Positions 15,830-24,646 are shown, counted from the first letter of the stretch. The stretch is 64,000 nt of DNA from Algiphilus sp965216485 (GCF_965216485.1 NZ_OZ244162.1:1984001-2048000); one strand, 5' to 3'. Notes: generated by a model not told the origin, from the letters alone. Made by a program: numbers and translations.

Positions 15830-18035
15830 ATGCCGACAATCAAATACTGGAGCATCCTCAGCGCACTCGTCGTTCTCGGCGGGCTGGCAGGGTGTGGAGG
15901 GGACGCGCAGCTAGGTTCCGGCGGTGGGGGCTTCAATGGCCAGAACCCCGATCAGGATGATCCGGGGCAGGATGTGGGCGTTGCCGATCTCGTGATCCTG
16001 CAGGATCGCAGTGAGCTTCCGTCCGACGCGGTCAATCCGGATCAGGGCATTGTGCTGACAGCGCAGGTGCGAGACGCGAACAATCGCGTCCTTTCCGGCG
16101 CCACTGTGGACTTCGCCGCCACTTCCGGTGCGCTGCAGGTCGTTTCGGGAACAACGGATACACAGGGACGCGCCAGCGCCATCCTCACCACTGGGGGCGA
16201 CCCGAGTCTGCGGGAGATCACCGTGCTGGCGGCCTCGGGTGGCGTGGAGCAAACGGTGACTATCCCGGTCGTGGCTCCGAATCGACCGACGCCACCGGAG
16301 TTCCGATTGGGGGTGACGCGCGACGGTACTTTCGAGGCCGGTGTGATCGGTATCGGGCAGACACCTTTGTCGGCTGGCGGGAGTTCGGGGCTCAATCTGA
16401 ACCTGGTGGACATTGCCAACAACAATCAGCCCTTTGATGGCACTGCCGAGGTGCAATTCACTTCGGCCTGTATCGGCGATGGGCTGGCGGCGGTAGTGCC
16501 CAATCCGGCACCGCTGAATTCTGGCAGTGTGTCCGTCTCCTATCGCGCACAGGGCTGCTCCGGTGATGACGCCATCACGGCACGCATCCAGGTCAATGGG
16601 GAATCGCTTCAAGCCAACGGCATCATCAATGTCGAGCCTGCAGAGCTCGGTTCCATCACCTTCGTGGATGCCGATCCTGATTTTGTTGGACTGCAGGGCA
16701 GCGGGCGTCCAACCACTTCGCGGGTGACGTTCCGTGTGGAGGATGTATCAGGCGGGCCGGTGGTGGGAGAGACGGTCCAATTTTCGCTGAATACCAGCGT
16801 AGGCGGCATTTCGATCACGCCACCCCAAGGCACGACGGATGGCAATGGCGAAGTCCAGACGACGGTGTCTGCCGGCACTGTTGCTACTACGGTCCGGGTG
16901 ACGGCAACGGTCACGCGCGATGGTGAAACGATTCGTTCGCAGTCTGATCAATTGGTCGTAAGCACCAATATCCCCGACAATGACAGCTTCTCGGTTGCCG
17001 TCGAGTGCTTCAATATCGAGGGATGGCGTCGCGACGGTGCTACTACCGGCATCACGATCCGCGCCGCGGACCGGTTCAACAATCCAGTACCGGACGGAAC
17101 GGCGATCTCCCTGACCACGGAAGGCGGTTCCGTACAGCCAGGATGTCAAACGACGGAGGGCAGCCGCTGTGACGTGGACCAGCCAGGATCCTCGTCCCCA
17201 GGCTTTCAATGGCTGTGATTCCGTGAATGGAACGGCCGGTACCGATGAGCGATGCTCGGTGGTTGGTACGGAGGGTGCATCCCGGGCGGGCCGGTCGGCT
17301 GTGCTCGTCACCGCGATCGGAGAGGAAAGCTTCACTGACCTTAACGGCGACGGGCGGTATGACAGCGAAGAGCAGTTTACCGACCTGCCTGAAGCCTTCC
17401 GGGACGACGATTCCGATGGAAGGCGCGACCTCGATCCGCAATTCCGCAACGGCGGCGAGGAGTTCCTCGATTTCGATAACGACGGCACTTACGACAACGG
17501 AGACGGCCTCTTCACCGGTGTGCTGTGCAACGACCCGGCCGCATGTTCCCCGGAAGGATCTCGCACGCTGAATGTGCGCCGCGTGGTTCCGGTCATCATG
17601 TCGGATTCCTCCCCACTGGTGGATAACAGCCGGGATGTGCTGTTCTCCGGCAGCACGGCGAGTTTCAGTCCATCGACCAGCACCTTTACGGTCGATTCGA
17701 ACCAGAATCTGATCATCGCCTTCGTGCTGCGCGATCTCAATGACCAACCGTTGCCGGCTGAGACGTCCATTTCGCTTTCGGTAGATGGTGATGGAGAGCT
17801 AGTCGGGACCACGGGCTACACCGTCCCCTGCACGACAAACGATACCGCCGCGGGCAATACCTACGGATTCGCATTCAAGGCGAGTGAACTGGAGCCCGGC
17901 GACCCGGACGGTTCGGCTCTCGTGCAACTCAGCGTGGAGTCACCGTCCGGCGTGGTCTCGATCTTCTCGTACTCGGTCCAGGTCGTCGCGCCACCCGCAC
18001 CGCCGCCGGAACCGGAACAGCCTGCTCAGGTCTAG
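15830..18035 (+). pseudogene. Frameshifted Ig-like (Big-1/invasin-type) domain lipoprotein gene
   Basis: The first frame (15830-17218, 462 codons) starts with a lipoprotein signal peptide, lipobox LAGC (Cys22 or so), then several Ig-like repeats, for example VLTAQVRDANNRVLSGATVDF and VTFRVEDVSGGPVVGETVQF. It ends early at 17216 with residues that do not fit. A second frame, entered near 17169, continues the domain as VTWTSQDPRPQAFNGCDS and runs to 18035. It includes a DLNGDGRYDSEEQF segment and a second acidic, calcium-loop-like stretch, and a final Ig-like domain ending with a Pro-rich tail. The join needs a shift of one base, equal to one extra base or loss of two or five. The intact product would be an outer-membrane-anchored, surface or periplasmic adhesin-like protein of about 735 residues. 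Confidence 0.82.
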
Positions 18036-18385
18036 AAATACCGCTGCTGGAGGGCACCGGCAAGCCGGTGCCCCAGGCCAATGATGAGGCAGCCCATGCC
18101 GAGGAAGAACCAGCGGGAGGCATCGCGATAAGGTTGTTCGTGGATGCCTTTGACCTCAGCCCGCAGCCGTTCCAATAGCTGTTGTCGGCGCTCCCCTTGG
18201 ATGGGGCTCAGGTGGGGTCCGCGCCTGTCTTCGAGTGCTTCCAGTTGTTGCTGCGCCTCTCGGTCGATCTGACGGGGCGTCAGTGATTCGTGCTGCCACA
18301 AGGTGTAACCGTTGTAGGCGGCCAGCATCGCGCCCACGACGATCAGGAGCGTCGGGATTGCATTTGCATTTCTTAAGAGCCACAT
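18032..18385 (-). CDS. Small membrane protein of unknown function
   Basis: I do not recognise this 117-residue protein. It has a membrane segment near each end (IPTLLIVVGAMLAAYNGYTLW at about 10-30 and WFFLGMGCLIIGLGHRLAG at about 91-109), separated by a charged, helical middle (REAQQQLEALEDRRG, RRQQLLERLRAEVKG). This suggests a two-helix protein with a soluble loop. Its stop overlaps the stop of the convergent lipoprotein gene within one CTAG. It lies on the same strand as, and downstream of, tRNA-Asn and its repeat array. No ribosome site is obvious before the ATG. Confidence 0.6.
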   Translation of the reverse strand: MWLLRNANAIPTLLIVVGAMLAAYNGYTLWQHESLTPRQIDREAQQQLEALEDRRGPHLSPIQGERRQQLLERLRAEVKGIHEQPYRDASRWFFLGMGCLIIGLGHRLAGALQQRYF

Positions 18386-18556
18386 GCGCGGAGTCTAACG
18401 GCATTGGATGCGCGGAGGCGCGGAGCGCCGGAGCCCGGAGCGAAGTGGAGGGGCGGGCACATGGAAGTGCCCGCCAACCAACGACGGAGTCGTTGGTGAG
18501 AGCCTTACGCTGACGCAAACGAAAAACCCCGACGCCAAGGCCGGGGTTATCGTTAC

Positions 18557-18578
18557 TGGCTCCGCGAGTTGGACTCGA
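18557..18578 (-). repeat. Copy of tRNA-Asn 3' end (distal)
   Basis: These 22 bases are identical to the 3' end of the real tRNA-Asn (T-loop part, T-stem, acceptor strand, discriminator and CCA). There is no matching 5' half, so it cannot form a tRNA. Confidence 0.9.
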
Positions 18579-18747
18579 CGGCCTTGTCCGGAACAAGGCC
18601 ATGCGCAGGCGCGAAGCGCCGTAGCCCGCAGCGGAGCGGAGGGTCAGGCCCATGGACGGGCCTGACAACCAACGACGGAGTCGTTGGTGAGAGCCGCACG
18701 CTGACGCAAACGAAAAACCCCGACGCCAAGGCCGGGGTTATCGTTAC

Positions 18748-18769
18748 TGGCTCCGCGAGTTGGACTCGA
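18748..18769 (-). repeat. Copy of tRNA-Asn 3' end (proximal)
   Basis: Second 22-base copy of the tRNA-Asn 3' end, identical to the copy at 18557 and to the real tRNA at 18939. As in the other copy, the 5' half of the tRNA is absent. Confidence 0.9.
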
Positions 18770-18903
18770 CGGCCTTGTCCGGAACAAGGCCGCGCGGAGG
18801 CGCGGAGCGCCGTAGCCCGGAGCGAAGCGGAGGGGCGGGCACATGGAAGTGCGCGCCAACCAACGACGCAGTCGTTGGTGCGAGCCTTACGCTGACGCAA
18901 ACG

Positions 18904-18930
18904 AAAAACCCCGACGCCAAGGCCGGGGTT
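18904..18930 (-). terminator. Rho-independent terminator after tRNA-Asn (repeated in each unit)
   Basis: On the minus strand AACCCCG pairs with CGGGGTT around an inner GCC/GGC pairing, followed by TTTTTCG. The same hairpin recurs at 18713-18739 and 18522-18548, one per repeat unit. Confidence 0.8.
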
Positions 18931-18938
18931 ATCGTTAC

Positions 18939-19014
<76 letters not shown>

Positions 19015-19025
19015 AGAGGCCGCGC

Positions 19026-19054
19026 ATTCTAAGGGCCGATTGCGCGGGTCGCAA
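19026..19054 (-). promoter_or_regulatory. tRNA-Asn promoter
   Basis: On the minus strand TTGCGA (19049-19054), a 17-base spacer and TAGAAT (19026-19031) form a good sigma-70 promoter. The discriminator GCGCGGCC is GC-rich, and transcription should start about four bases before the tRNA. Confidence 0.7.
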
Positions 19055-19067
19055 GCCTTTTTGACAC

Positions 19068-20252
19068 TTATTGCCGCAGAAGGGTACCGAGCCGTTCTAC
19101 CGCTGCATCCAGCACATCCTGCGCAGTCGCGAAGGACAGGCGCATGCAGCCGGGTGCGCCAAAGGCGGAACCGGGCACCAGGGCCACCTTGGCTTCGTCC
19201 AGGATGTGGTTGGCATAGGCCACGTCATCGTCAAAGCCGGCGGCTTGCATGGCGTCCGAGAAATCCGGGAAGGCGTAGAAAGTGCCGTCGCCGGGGTTAC
19301 ATTCAACACCGGGCAGGGCAGCGAGACCGGCAACCAGCTTGTCGTGTCGCGTCTTGAAGGCCGCTCTCATCTCCTCCACGCAGGACTGATCGCCGGTGAG
19401 CGCCGCGATGGCAGCGTCCTGGGCAATGGAAGTGGGGTTGGATGTGGATTGGGACTGGATATTCGCCATGGCCGTGATCAGCCATTCCGGCCCCGCGGAC
19501 CAGCCGAGGCGCCAGCCCGTCATCGAATAAGTCTTCGAGACGGCGTGGATGACGACCGTGCGCTCGTACAGATCCGGACAGGCATTGATGATGTTGGCGA
19601 AAGGCGCATCGCCCCAGAGAATCTTTTCGTACATGTCATCGCTGGCAATGACGATGCGAGGGTGCCGCCGCAGCACCTCGCCCAGGGCGGCGAGCTCTTC
19701 CTTGCTGTAGGCCATGCCCGACGGATTGGACGGGCTGTTGAGGAACAGCAGGCGGGATGCCGGTGTAATGGCCGCTTCCAGCGACTCCGGCGTCATCTTG
19801 AAGCGCTGCTCCGCCGTGGTCTCGATGATGCGCGGTGTGCCATCAGCAAGCAGCGCCATGTCCGGATAGGAGACCCAATAGGGCGCCGGGATCAGCACTT
19901 CGTCGCCGGCATCGAGCAGCGCCTGGCAGACGTTGTAGCAGGCCTGCTTGCCGCCCACGGAGGCGATGATCTGCGAGGGCTTGTACTCCAGTGCATTGTC
20001 CTCGGCGTGCTTGGCGATGATGGCCTTCTTGAGCGCCGGCGTACCCCCAACCGGGGTGTACTTGGTGTGTCCATCCCGCAGTCCACGGATGGCCGCTTCC
20101 TTGATGTGTTCGGGCGTGTCGAAATCGGGCTCGCCCGCCGCCAACGAAAGAACATCCTCTCCAGCGGCGCGCAGTGACGCGGCTTTCGCGGTGACAGCAA
20201 GGGTAGGAGAAGGCTTGATGCGGTTGACGCGGGCAGCGAGTGTCGTATCCAA
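19068..20252 (-). CDS. aspC: Aspartate aminotransferase, class I
   Basis: This PLP enzyme exchanges amino groups between aspartate and 2-oxoglutarate; the subgroup (AspAT type 1b) also accepts aromatic substrates or prephenate in some bacteria. Signatures are LSLAAGEPDFDTPEHI, the substrate-loop YTPVGGTPALK, the NSPSNPSG motif and the PLP lysine in SKTYSMTGWRLGW. I choose the TTG at 20252 (DTTLAARVNRIKPSPTL), which matches the family N-terminus and lies inside a promoter-consistent leader, giving 394 residues. An ATG at 20318 would add 22 residues but would lie upstream of the likely transcription start. It is divergent from uvrB. Confidence 0.9.
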   Translation of the reverse strand: MDTTLAARVNRIKPSPTLAVTAKAASLRAAGEDVLSLAAGEPDFDTPEHIKEAAIRGLRDGHTKYTPVGGTPALKKAIIAKHAEDNALEYKPSQIIASVGGKQACYNVCQALLDAGDEVLIPAPYWVSYPDMALLADGTPRIIETTAEQRFKMTPESLEAAITPASRLLFLNSPSNPSGMAYSKEELAALGEVLRRHPRIVIASDDMYEKILWGDAPFANIINACPDLYERTVVIHAVSKTYSMTGWRLGWSAGPEWLITAMANIQSQSTSNPTSIAQDAAIAALTGDQSCVEEMRAAFKTRHDKLVAGLAALPGVECNPGDGTFYAFPDFSDAMQAAGFDDDVAYANHILDEAKVALVPGSAFGAPGCMRLSFATAQDVLDAAVERLGTLLRQ

Positions 20253-20264
20253 GACGAAAACCCA

Positions 20265-20300
20265 GGGACATGTGCGGAATCGGCGCGTAATAATACGCGC
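20265..20300. promoter_or_regulatory. Divergent aspC/uvrB promoter region with an 18-bp palindrome
   Basis: GCGCGTAATAATACGCGC (20283-20300) is a perfect 7-bp inverted repeat around ATAA. It contains a -10 for uvrB (TAATAA at 20288-20293, with GGGACA 17 bases upstream) and, on the other strand, TATTAT (20290-20295) for aspC with a weaker GTGAAG 17 bases upstream. No LexA-type box was seen. Confidence 0.5.
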
Positions 20301-20324
20301 CTTCATGCCCAGCTTCACGAACTC

Positions 20325-22409
20325 ATGAGCGAACAGGACGCAACCGAAGCAGGGGAGAACGACGGCGGCAAGGTCGTGCGGCTACGCCGCCGCAAGGAAC
20401 ACGCCTTTACCCTGGCTTCCGACTGGCCGCCGGCCGGTGATCAGCCGCAGGCCATCGAATCTCTCGTGCAGGGTCTCAATGACGGGTTGTTGCATCAGAC
20501 CCTGCTGGGCGTCACCGGCTCGGGCAAGACCTACACCATCGCGAACGTCATCAGTGAGGTACAGCGGCCAACGCTGATCATGGCGCCGAACAAGACCTTG
20601 GCCGCCCAGCTCTACGGCGAGTTCAAGGCCTTCTTCCCGAACAACGCGGTTGAGTACTTCGTCAGCTATTACGACTACTACCAGCCCGAAGCCTACGTGC
20701 CGTCGACCGACACCTTCATCGAGAAGGACAGTTCGATCAACGACCACATCGAACAGATGCGGTTGTCGGCCACCAAGGCATTGATGGAGCGGCGGGACGC
20801 GATCATCGTGGCTTCGGTCTCGGCGATCTATGGCCTGGGTGATCCCGAGTCCTACTTCAAGATGGTGCTGCACGTGGTGGTGGGCGACCGCATGGGCCAG
20901 CGGGAAGTCATCCGCCGACTCACGGAAATGCAGTACACGCGCAACGACATGGAACTCAAGCGCGGCACCTACCGCGTGCGCGGCGAGACCATCGACATCC
21001 ATCCCGCGGAATCGGACGAGCAGGCGGTCCGCATCGAACTCTTCGACGACGAGGTCGAAAGCATCAGCTATTTCGACCCGCTGACGGGGGAGGTGCACCA
21101 GAAGGTGCCGCGCGCCACCATTTACGCCAAATCGCACTATGTGACTCCGCGGCAGCGCCTGCTCAATATGTTCGATGCCATCAAGGAGGAGCTGCGCGAG
21201 CGCCTGGAATACTTCCGCGCCGAAGGGAAGCTGCTGGAGGCACAGCGTCTGGAGCAGCGCACCACCTTTGATCTGGAGATGATCCAGGAAATCGGTTACT
21301 GCTCCGGCATTGAGAACTACTCCCGTTATCTCTCCGGCCGTGCCGCCGGCGAACCCCCACCGTGTCTGTTCGACTATCTGCCGCCGGACGCGCTGGTTGT
21401 CATCGACGAGTCGCATGTCACCGTGCCGCAGATTGGTGGCATGTACCGCGGTGACCGCGCGCGCAAGGAAACCCTGGTCGAATACGGCTTCCGCCTGCCG
21501 TCCGCCCTCGACAACCGGCCCCTGAAGTTCGAGGAGTTCGAGCGTCTGGTGCCGCAATCGATCTTCGTATCGGCCACTCCCGGCCCCTACGAAGCCGAGC
21601 ACACCGAACAGGTGGTCGAGCAGGTCGTGCGGCCCACCGGGCTCGTCGACCCGGCGGTGGAAGTGCGGCCCGTCGGCTCGCAGGTAGATGATCTGCTTGG
21701 TGAGGCGCGTGTTCGTGCGGAGCGGGACGAACGCGTGCTGGTCACCACGCTGACCAAGCGCATGGCCGAGGACCTCACCGACTATCTGCACGAGAACGGT
21801 GTGCGGGTGCGCTACATGCACTCGGATGTGGATACCGTCGAACGCGCGGAGATCATCCGCGAGCTGCGTCTGGGCAGTTTTGATGTTCTGGTGGGCATCA
21901 ACCTGTTGCGTGAGGGCCTTGATCTCCCCGAGGTGTCGCTGGTGGCCATTCTCGATGCGGACAAGGAAGGCTTCCTGCGTTCGGAACGCTCGCTGATTCA
22001 GACCATCGGCCGTGCCGCCCGACATCTGGAAGGGCGCGCGATCCTCTACGCCGACAAGATCACCGACTCCATGCGTCGCGCCATCGACGAAACCGAGCGC
22101 CGCCGAGACAAGCAGCTCGCGCACAACAAGGTACACGGCATCACGCCCAAGGGGATCCGCAAGCGCATCGACGACGTCATGCACGCAGGCTATGAAAAGG
22201 CGGTGGAGGGCGGCACGGACCGCAGGTTGAAGGCGGCAGAGGCACCAGCCGGATACGAGCGCGTGCCCGCGGACCAGATCGGCAAGAAGATTGCGAAGCT
22301 GGAGAAGGAAATGTTTGAAGCGGCGCAGAATCTCGAATTCGAGAAGGCGGCCCGACTGCGCGATGCCGTGCGCAAGCTGCGTGAAGAAGGATTGATCAGC
22401 GCCGCATGA
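20325..22409 (+). CDS. uvrB: Excinuclease ABC subunit B
   Basis: UvrB is the damage-verifying helicase-like subunit of nucleotide excision repair; it receives DNA from UvrA and recruits UvrC. The 694-residue protein has Walker A GVTGSGKTYT (about residue 62), the beta-hairpin segment YYDYYQPEAYVPSTDTFIEKD used for strand separation, the DESHVTVPQ motif, helicase motifs V-VI (INLLREGLDLPEVSL, QTIGRAARH), and a C-terminal UVR domain (IAKLEKEMFEAAQNLEFEKA) that binds UvrC. The N-terminus has about 20 extra residues before the usual start of homology. No SOS box is visible upstream. Confidence 0.98.
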   Translation: MSEQDATEAGENDGGKVVRLRRRKEHAFTLASDWPPAGDQPQAIESLVQGLNDGLLHQTLLGVTGSGKTYTIANVISEVQRPTLIMAPNKTLAAQLYGEFKAFFPNNAVEYFVSYYDYYQPEAYVPSTDTFIEKDSSINDHIEQMRLSATKALMERRDAIIVASVSAIYGLGDPESYFKMVLHVVVGDRMGQREVIRRLTEMQYTRNDMELKRGTYRVRGETIDIHPAESDEQAVRIELFDDEVESISYFDPLTGEVHQKVPRATIYAKSHYVTPRQRLLNMFDAIKEELRERLEYFRAEGKLLEAQRLEQRTTFDLEMIQEIGYCSGIENYSRYLSGRAAGEPPPCLFDYLPPDALVVIDESHVTVPQIGGMYRGDRARKETLVEYGFRLPSALDNRPLKFEEFERLVPQSIFVSATPGPYEAEHTEQVVEQVVRPTGLVDPAVEVRPVGSQVDDLLGEARVRAERDERVLVTTLTKRMAEDLTDYLHENGVRVRYMHSDVDTVERAEIIRELRLGSFDVLVGINLLREGLDLPEVSLVAILDADKEGFLRSERSLIQTIGRAARHLEGRAILYADKITDSMRRAIDETERRRDKQLAHNKVHGITPKGIRKRIDDVMHAGYEKAVEGGTDRRLKAAEAPAGYERVPADQIGKKIAKLEKEMFEAAQNLEFEKAARLRDAVRKLREEGLISAA

Positions 22410-22431
22410 CCGAGCATTCGGCTGCGAATTT

Positions 22432-22486
22432 TGCACTGCACATCGTGTTACTGACAGGTTAAACCCTACAACTTTGGTGCAGTGCA
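22432..22486. repeat. 10-bp inverted repeat upstream of nhaD
   Basis: TGCACTGCAC (22432-22441) and GTGCAGTGCA (22477-22486) are perfect inverted repeats 35 bases apart, between uvrB and nhaD. No T-run follows, so it is a poor terminator. It may be a regulator site or leader structure. Confidence 0.35.
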
Positions 22487-22546
22487 GAAGCGCACCGGGC
22501 ATGGGGCCGCTATGATGCGCACCCCTTCACACGCCTGAAACAGACC

Positions 22547-23992
22547 ATGCGCCTGCTGATCGCTCTCCTGACGGCTTTTCTTCCCGTCATGGCTACCGCG
22601 GCCGAAACCCCGCAGACATTGGATTTGACAGGCTCCGCCGTGGGCATCATCGCGCTGTGCGTCTTTGTCATTGCCTACGTGCTGGTGGTGGCGGAGGAGT
22701 GGCTACATCTGCGCAAATCGATTCCTGTGCTGCTGGGTGCGGTGATCATCTGGTCCATGATCGGTGCGACCTACGCCGCCATGGGCGATACCGAGATCGT
22801 CCATCGCACGGTGCAACACAGCCTGATCGAATTTGCCGAGCTGTTCCTGTTCCTGCTGGTCGCGATGACCTACATCAACACCCTGGACGAGCGTGGCGTC
22901 TTCGATGCCCTGCGCGGCTGGCTGGTCTCGCGCGGCTTTTCCCTGCGCACCCTGTTCTGGCTGACAGGGCTCATCGCCTTCTTTCTGTCGCCCATCGCAG
23001 ACAACATGACCACGGCGCTGGTCATGGCCTCGGTGGCCATCGCGGTAGGGGCAGGACACCCACGCTTCGTCACCGTGGCCTGCATCAATATCGTGGTCGC
23101 CGCCAACTCGGGCGGCGCCTGGAGTCCCTTCGGCGACATCACGACACTCATGGTGTGGCAGAAGGGGGTTTTCCCGGCACATGAGTTCCTCGTGCTGTTC
23201 ATTCCCGCATTTGTGAGCTGGATCATTCCGGCGGCCATCATGGCGACGCAGGTACCGAAGGCCACGCCGGAGCCGCTGGCGGTGCGCCCGGTGGTGCGAT
23301 TTGGCGGCTTGGTCATCATCGGCATGTTCATCGGCACCATTGCCCTCACCGTCACCCTGCATGCGGCCTTCCACCTGCCGCCCGCGCTGGGCATGATGGG
23401 TGGCCTGGGTGCGCTGATGCTGATGAACTACACGCTCAACCGCGTAGGCGCCTTGCACAAGGGCGGGGAGGTCCACCATCACCTGATCGACCAGGGCGGC
23501 CTGAGTGGTGCCGAGAGCAGCGACCCGCATCAGCAGACCAAGGGGCCGCGCCTCAACACCTTTAACCAGGTGGCGCGTTCGGAGTGGGACACGCTGCTGT
23601 TCTTCTACGGGATCATCATGTGCGTCGGTGGCCTCGGCACGCTGGGCTATCTGTCAGTGGGTTCCGAAATGCTCTACGGCGAACTGGGTCCGACGGTGAC
23701 GAACATCCTCATGGGGGTCATCTCGGCGGTCATTGACAATATCCCGGTGATGTTCGCTGTACTGAGCATGTATCCGGACATGAATGACGGTCAGTGGTTG
23801 CTGGTCACGCTGACGGCCGGCATCGGTGGCTCTCTGCTGGCCATTGGCTCGGCGGCCGGAGTAGCGGTCATGGGTACGGCCCGCGGCTACTACACCTTCT
23901 TCGGCCATCTGCGTTGGTCGTGGGCGATCGCGCTCGGTTATGCCGCGGGTATCGCCACCCACTTTCTGCTCAACGGGGAATACTTTACCTAG
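22547..23992 (+). CDS. nhaD: Na+/H+ antiporter NhaD
   Basis: NhaD exports sodium or lithium ions in exchange for protons at the inner membrane and is common in marine and alkaliphilic proteobacteria. The 481-residue protein has an N-terminal signal-like helix (LLIALLTAFLPVMATAA), then about eleven more hydrophobic segments typical of the ion transporter superfamily. Conserved family stretches are SPIADNMTTALVMAS, INIVVAANSGGAWSPFGDITTLM and VISAVIDNIPVMFAVLSM, where the buried Asp and Asn residues likely bind the ion. A His-containing cytosolic loop (GGEVHHHLIDQGG) lies in the middle. It is a single gene, ending before tRNA-Val. Confidence 0.95.
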   Translation: MRLLIALLTAFLPVMATAAETPQTLDLTGSAVGIIALCVFVIAYVLVVAEEWLHLRKSIPVLLGAVIIWSMIGATYAAMGDTEIVHRTVQHSLIEFAELFLFLLVAMTYINTLDERGVFDALRGWLVSRGFSLRTLFWLTGLIAFFLSPIADNMTTALVMASVAIAVGAGHPRFVTVACINIVVAANSGGAWSPFGDITTLMVWQKGVFPAHEFLVLFIPAFVSWIIPAAIMATQVPKATPEPLAVRPVVRFGGLVIIGMFIGTIALTVTLHAAFHLPPALGMMGGLGALMLMNYTLNRVGALHKGGEVHHHLIDQGGLSGAESSDPHQQTKGPRLNTFNQVARSEWDTLLFFYGIIMCVGGLGTLGYLSVGSEMLYGELGPTVTNILMGVISAVIDNIPVMFAVLSMYPDMNDGQWLLVTLTAGIGGSLLAIGSAAGVAVMGTARGYYTFFGHLRWSWAIALGYAAGIATHFLLNGEYFT

Positions 23993-23997
23993 GCCTA

Positions 23998-24026
23998 TTG
24001 CCCCTGGCTGCGCATGTCTATACACT
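23998..24026 (+). promoter_or_regulatory. tRNA-Val promoter
   Basis: TTGCCC (23998-24003), a 17-base spacer and TACACT (24021-24026) precede the tRNA by 12 bases. The discriminator TCGCCGCCTTG nearly matches that of tRNA-Ala. Confidence 0.6.
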
Positions 24027-24038
24027 TCGCCGCCTTGC

Positions 24039-24115
24039 AGGCGCGTAGCTCAGTTGGTTAGAGCACCACCTTGACATGGTGGGGGTCGGTGGTTCGAGTC
24101 CACTCGCGCCTACCA
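24039..24115 (+). tRNA. tRNA-Val (anticodon GAC)
   Basis: The 77-base gene folds with acceptor AGGCGCG paired with CGCGCCT, D-arm GCTC/GAGC, anticodon stem CCACC/GGTGG around loop TTGACAT (anticodon GAC) and T-loop TTCGAGT. CCA is encoded. A second copy of its 3' end lies 186 bases downstream. Confidence 0.95.
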
Positions 24116-24128
24116 AGCCTGAAGAAAG

Positions 24129-24152
24129 AGCCCCGTACGCCGGGGCTTTTTT
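24129..24152 (+). terminator. Rho-independent terminator after tRNA-Val
   Basis: AGCCCCG pairs with CGGGGCT around TACGC, followed by a run of six T. It lies 13 bases after the tRNA. Confidence 0.88.
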
Positions 24153-24314
24153 GTGTCTGACAGGCAGCCTGCGGGTGGACTCTCACCACCGACCCTGCGG
24201 GTCGGGGTTGCGCGGCCCGTCCATGGGCCGCGCCCTTCGGGTTCGCTGCGCTCACGCGAAACCGCGTCCTGCGGTTTCGCCGAGTCTACTCGCGCCTACC
24301 AAGCCTGAAGAAAG

Positions 24315-24338
24315 AGCCCCGTACGCCGGGGCTTTTCT
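24315..24338 (+). terminator. Second copy of the tRNA-Val terminator
   Basis: The same hairpin (AGCCCCG/CGGGGCT, loop TACGC) is repeated after the copied tRNA 3' end, with a T4 tail followed by C. It would terminate transcription that passes the first copy. Confidence 0.8.
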
Positions 24339-24646
24339 GGGCCTGACAGACTGCCTGGCGGTGCCCCCCAATCCGTCGGAGTGAGCCATGCGCAACTGCC
24401 TTCCTTGAGAGGGAGTCCCCGTTCACCGATGGCAGTACGCCTTGATCCCAGGCTTGACGTGAGCGCGATCAGGGCGTGCTTGAGGGGCAGGCGCTCGCTT
24501 CTGCAGCGTGCATGGAGAAGGGCGCGCATGGGGCAAAGTGCTAGAATCCAGCGCCGCTGGTCACATGCGCAGCGTGTTGTGCTTCACTTTGCGCGCATGA
24601 CCTATCGATATTCGGGTGAATTTTGAATTCGGGAGCAGGAAAGGGA
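24339..24646. other. Intergenic region upstream of the aldolase gene
   Basis: No convincing gene is visible in these 308 bases; short open frames have no recognisable product or ribosome site. An extended -10 (TG, one base, TAGAAT at 24542-24547) could drive the aldolase gene with a leader of about 95 bases, though its -35 is weak. An imperfect inverted repeat (GGTCA...TGCGC with its complement) lies at about 24557-24601 in that leader. Confidence 0.4.

Larger units (their letters stand above)
24095..24338 (+). repeat. 186-bp tRNA-linked repeat downstream of tRNA-Val
   Basis: The tRNA 3' end (24095-24115) plus its terminator recur 186 bases later (24281-24338), with one base change in the tRNA copy (CGAGTCTACT for CGAGTCCACT). 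Between them, in order, lie hairpin CCGACCC/GGGTCGG (24189-24205), hairpin GCGCGGCCC/GGGCCGCGC with loop GTCCAT (24210-24233), a CCCTTCGGGTTCGCTGCGCT stretch, and hairpin GCGAAACCGC/GCGGTTTCGC with loop GTCCT (24256-24280). This is the same order of parts as in the tRNA-Asn array. No gene is seen in this stretch. Confidence 0.92.

Noticed and set aside
20200..20325. LexA/SOS box upstream of uvrB
   Set aside because: No CTGT-N8-ACAG-like sequence was found on either strand.
20382..22502. A 706-codon open frame on the minus strand opposite uvrB
   Set aside because: It is fully antisense to UvrB, lacks any known domain and reflects codon bias only.
24381..24626. An 81-codon frame between the tRNA-Val repeat and the aldolase gene
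   Set aside because: No ribosome site, no recognisable product, and it overlaps the likely aldolase leader.
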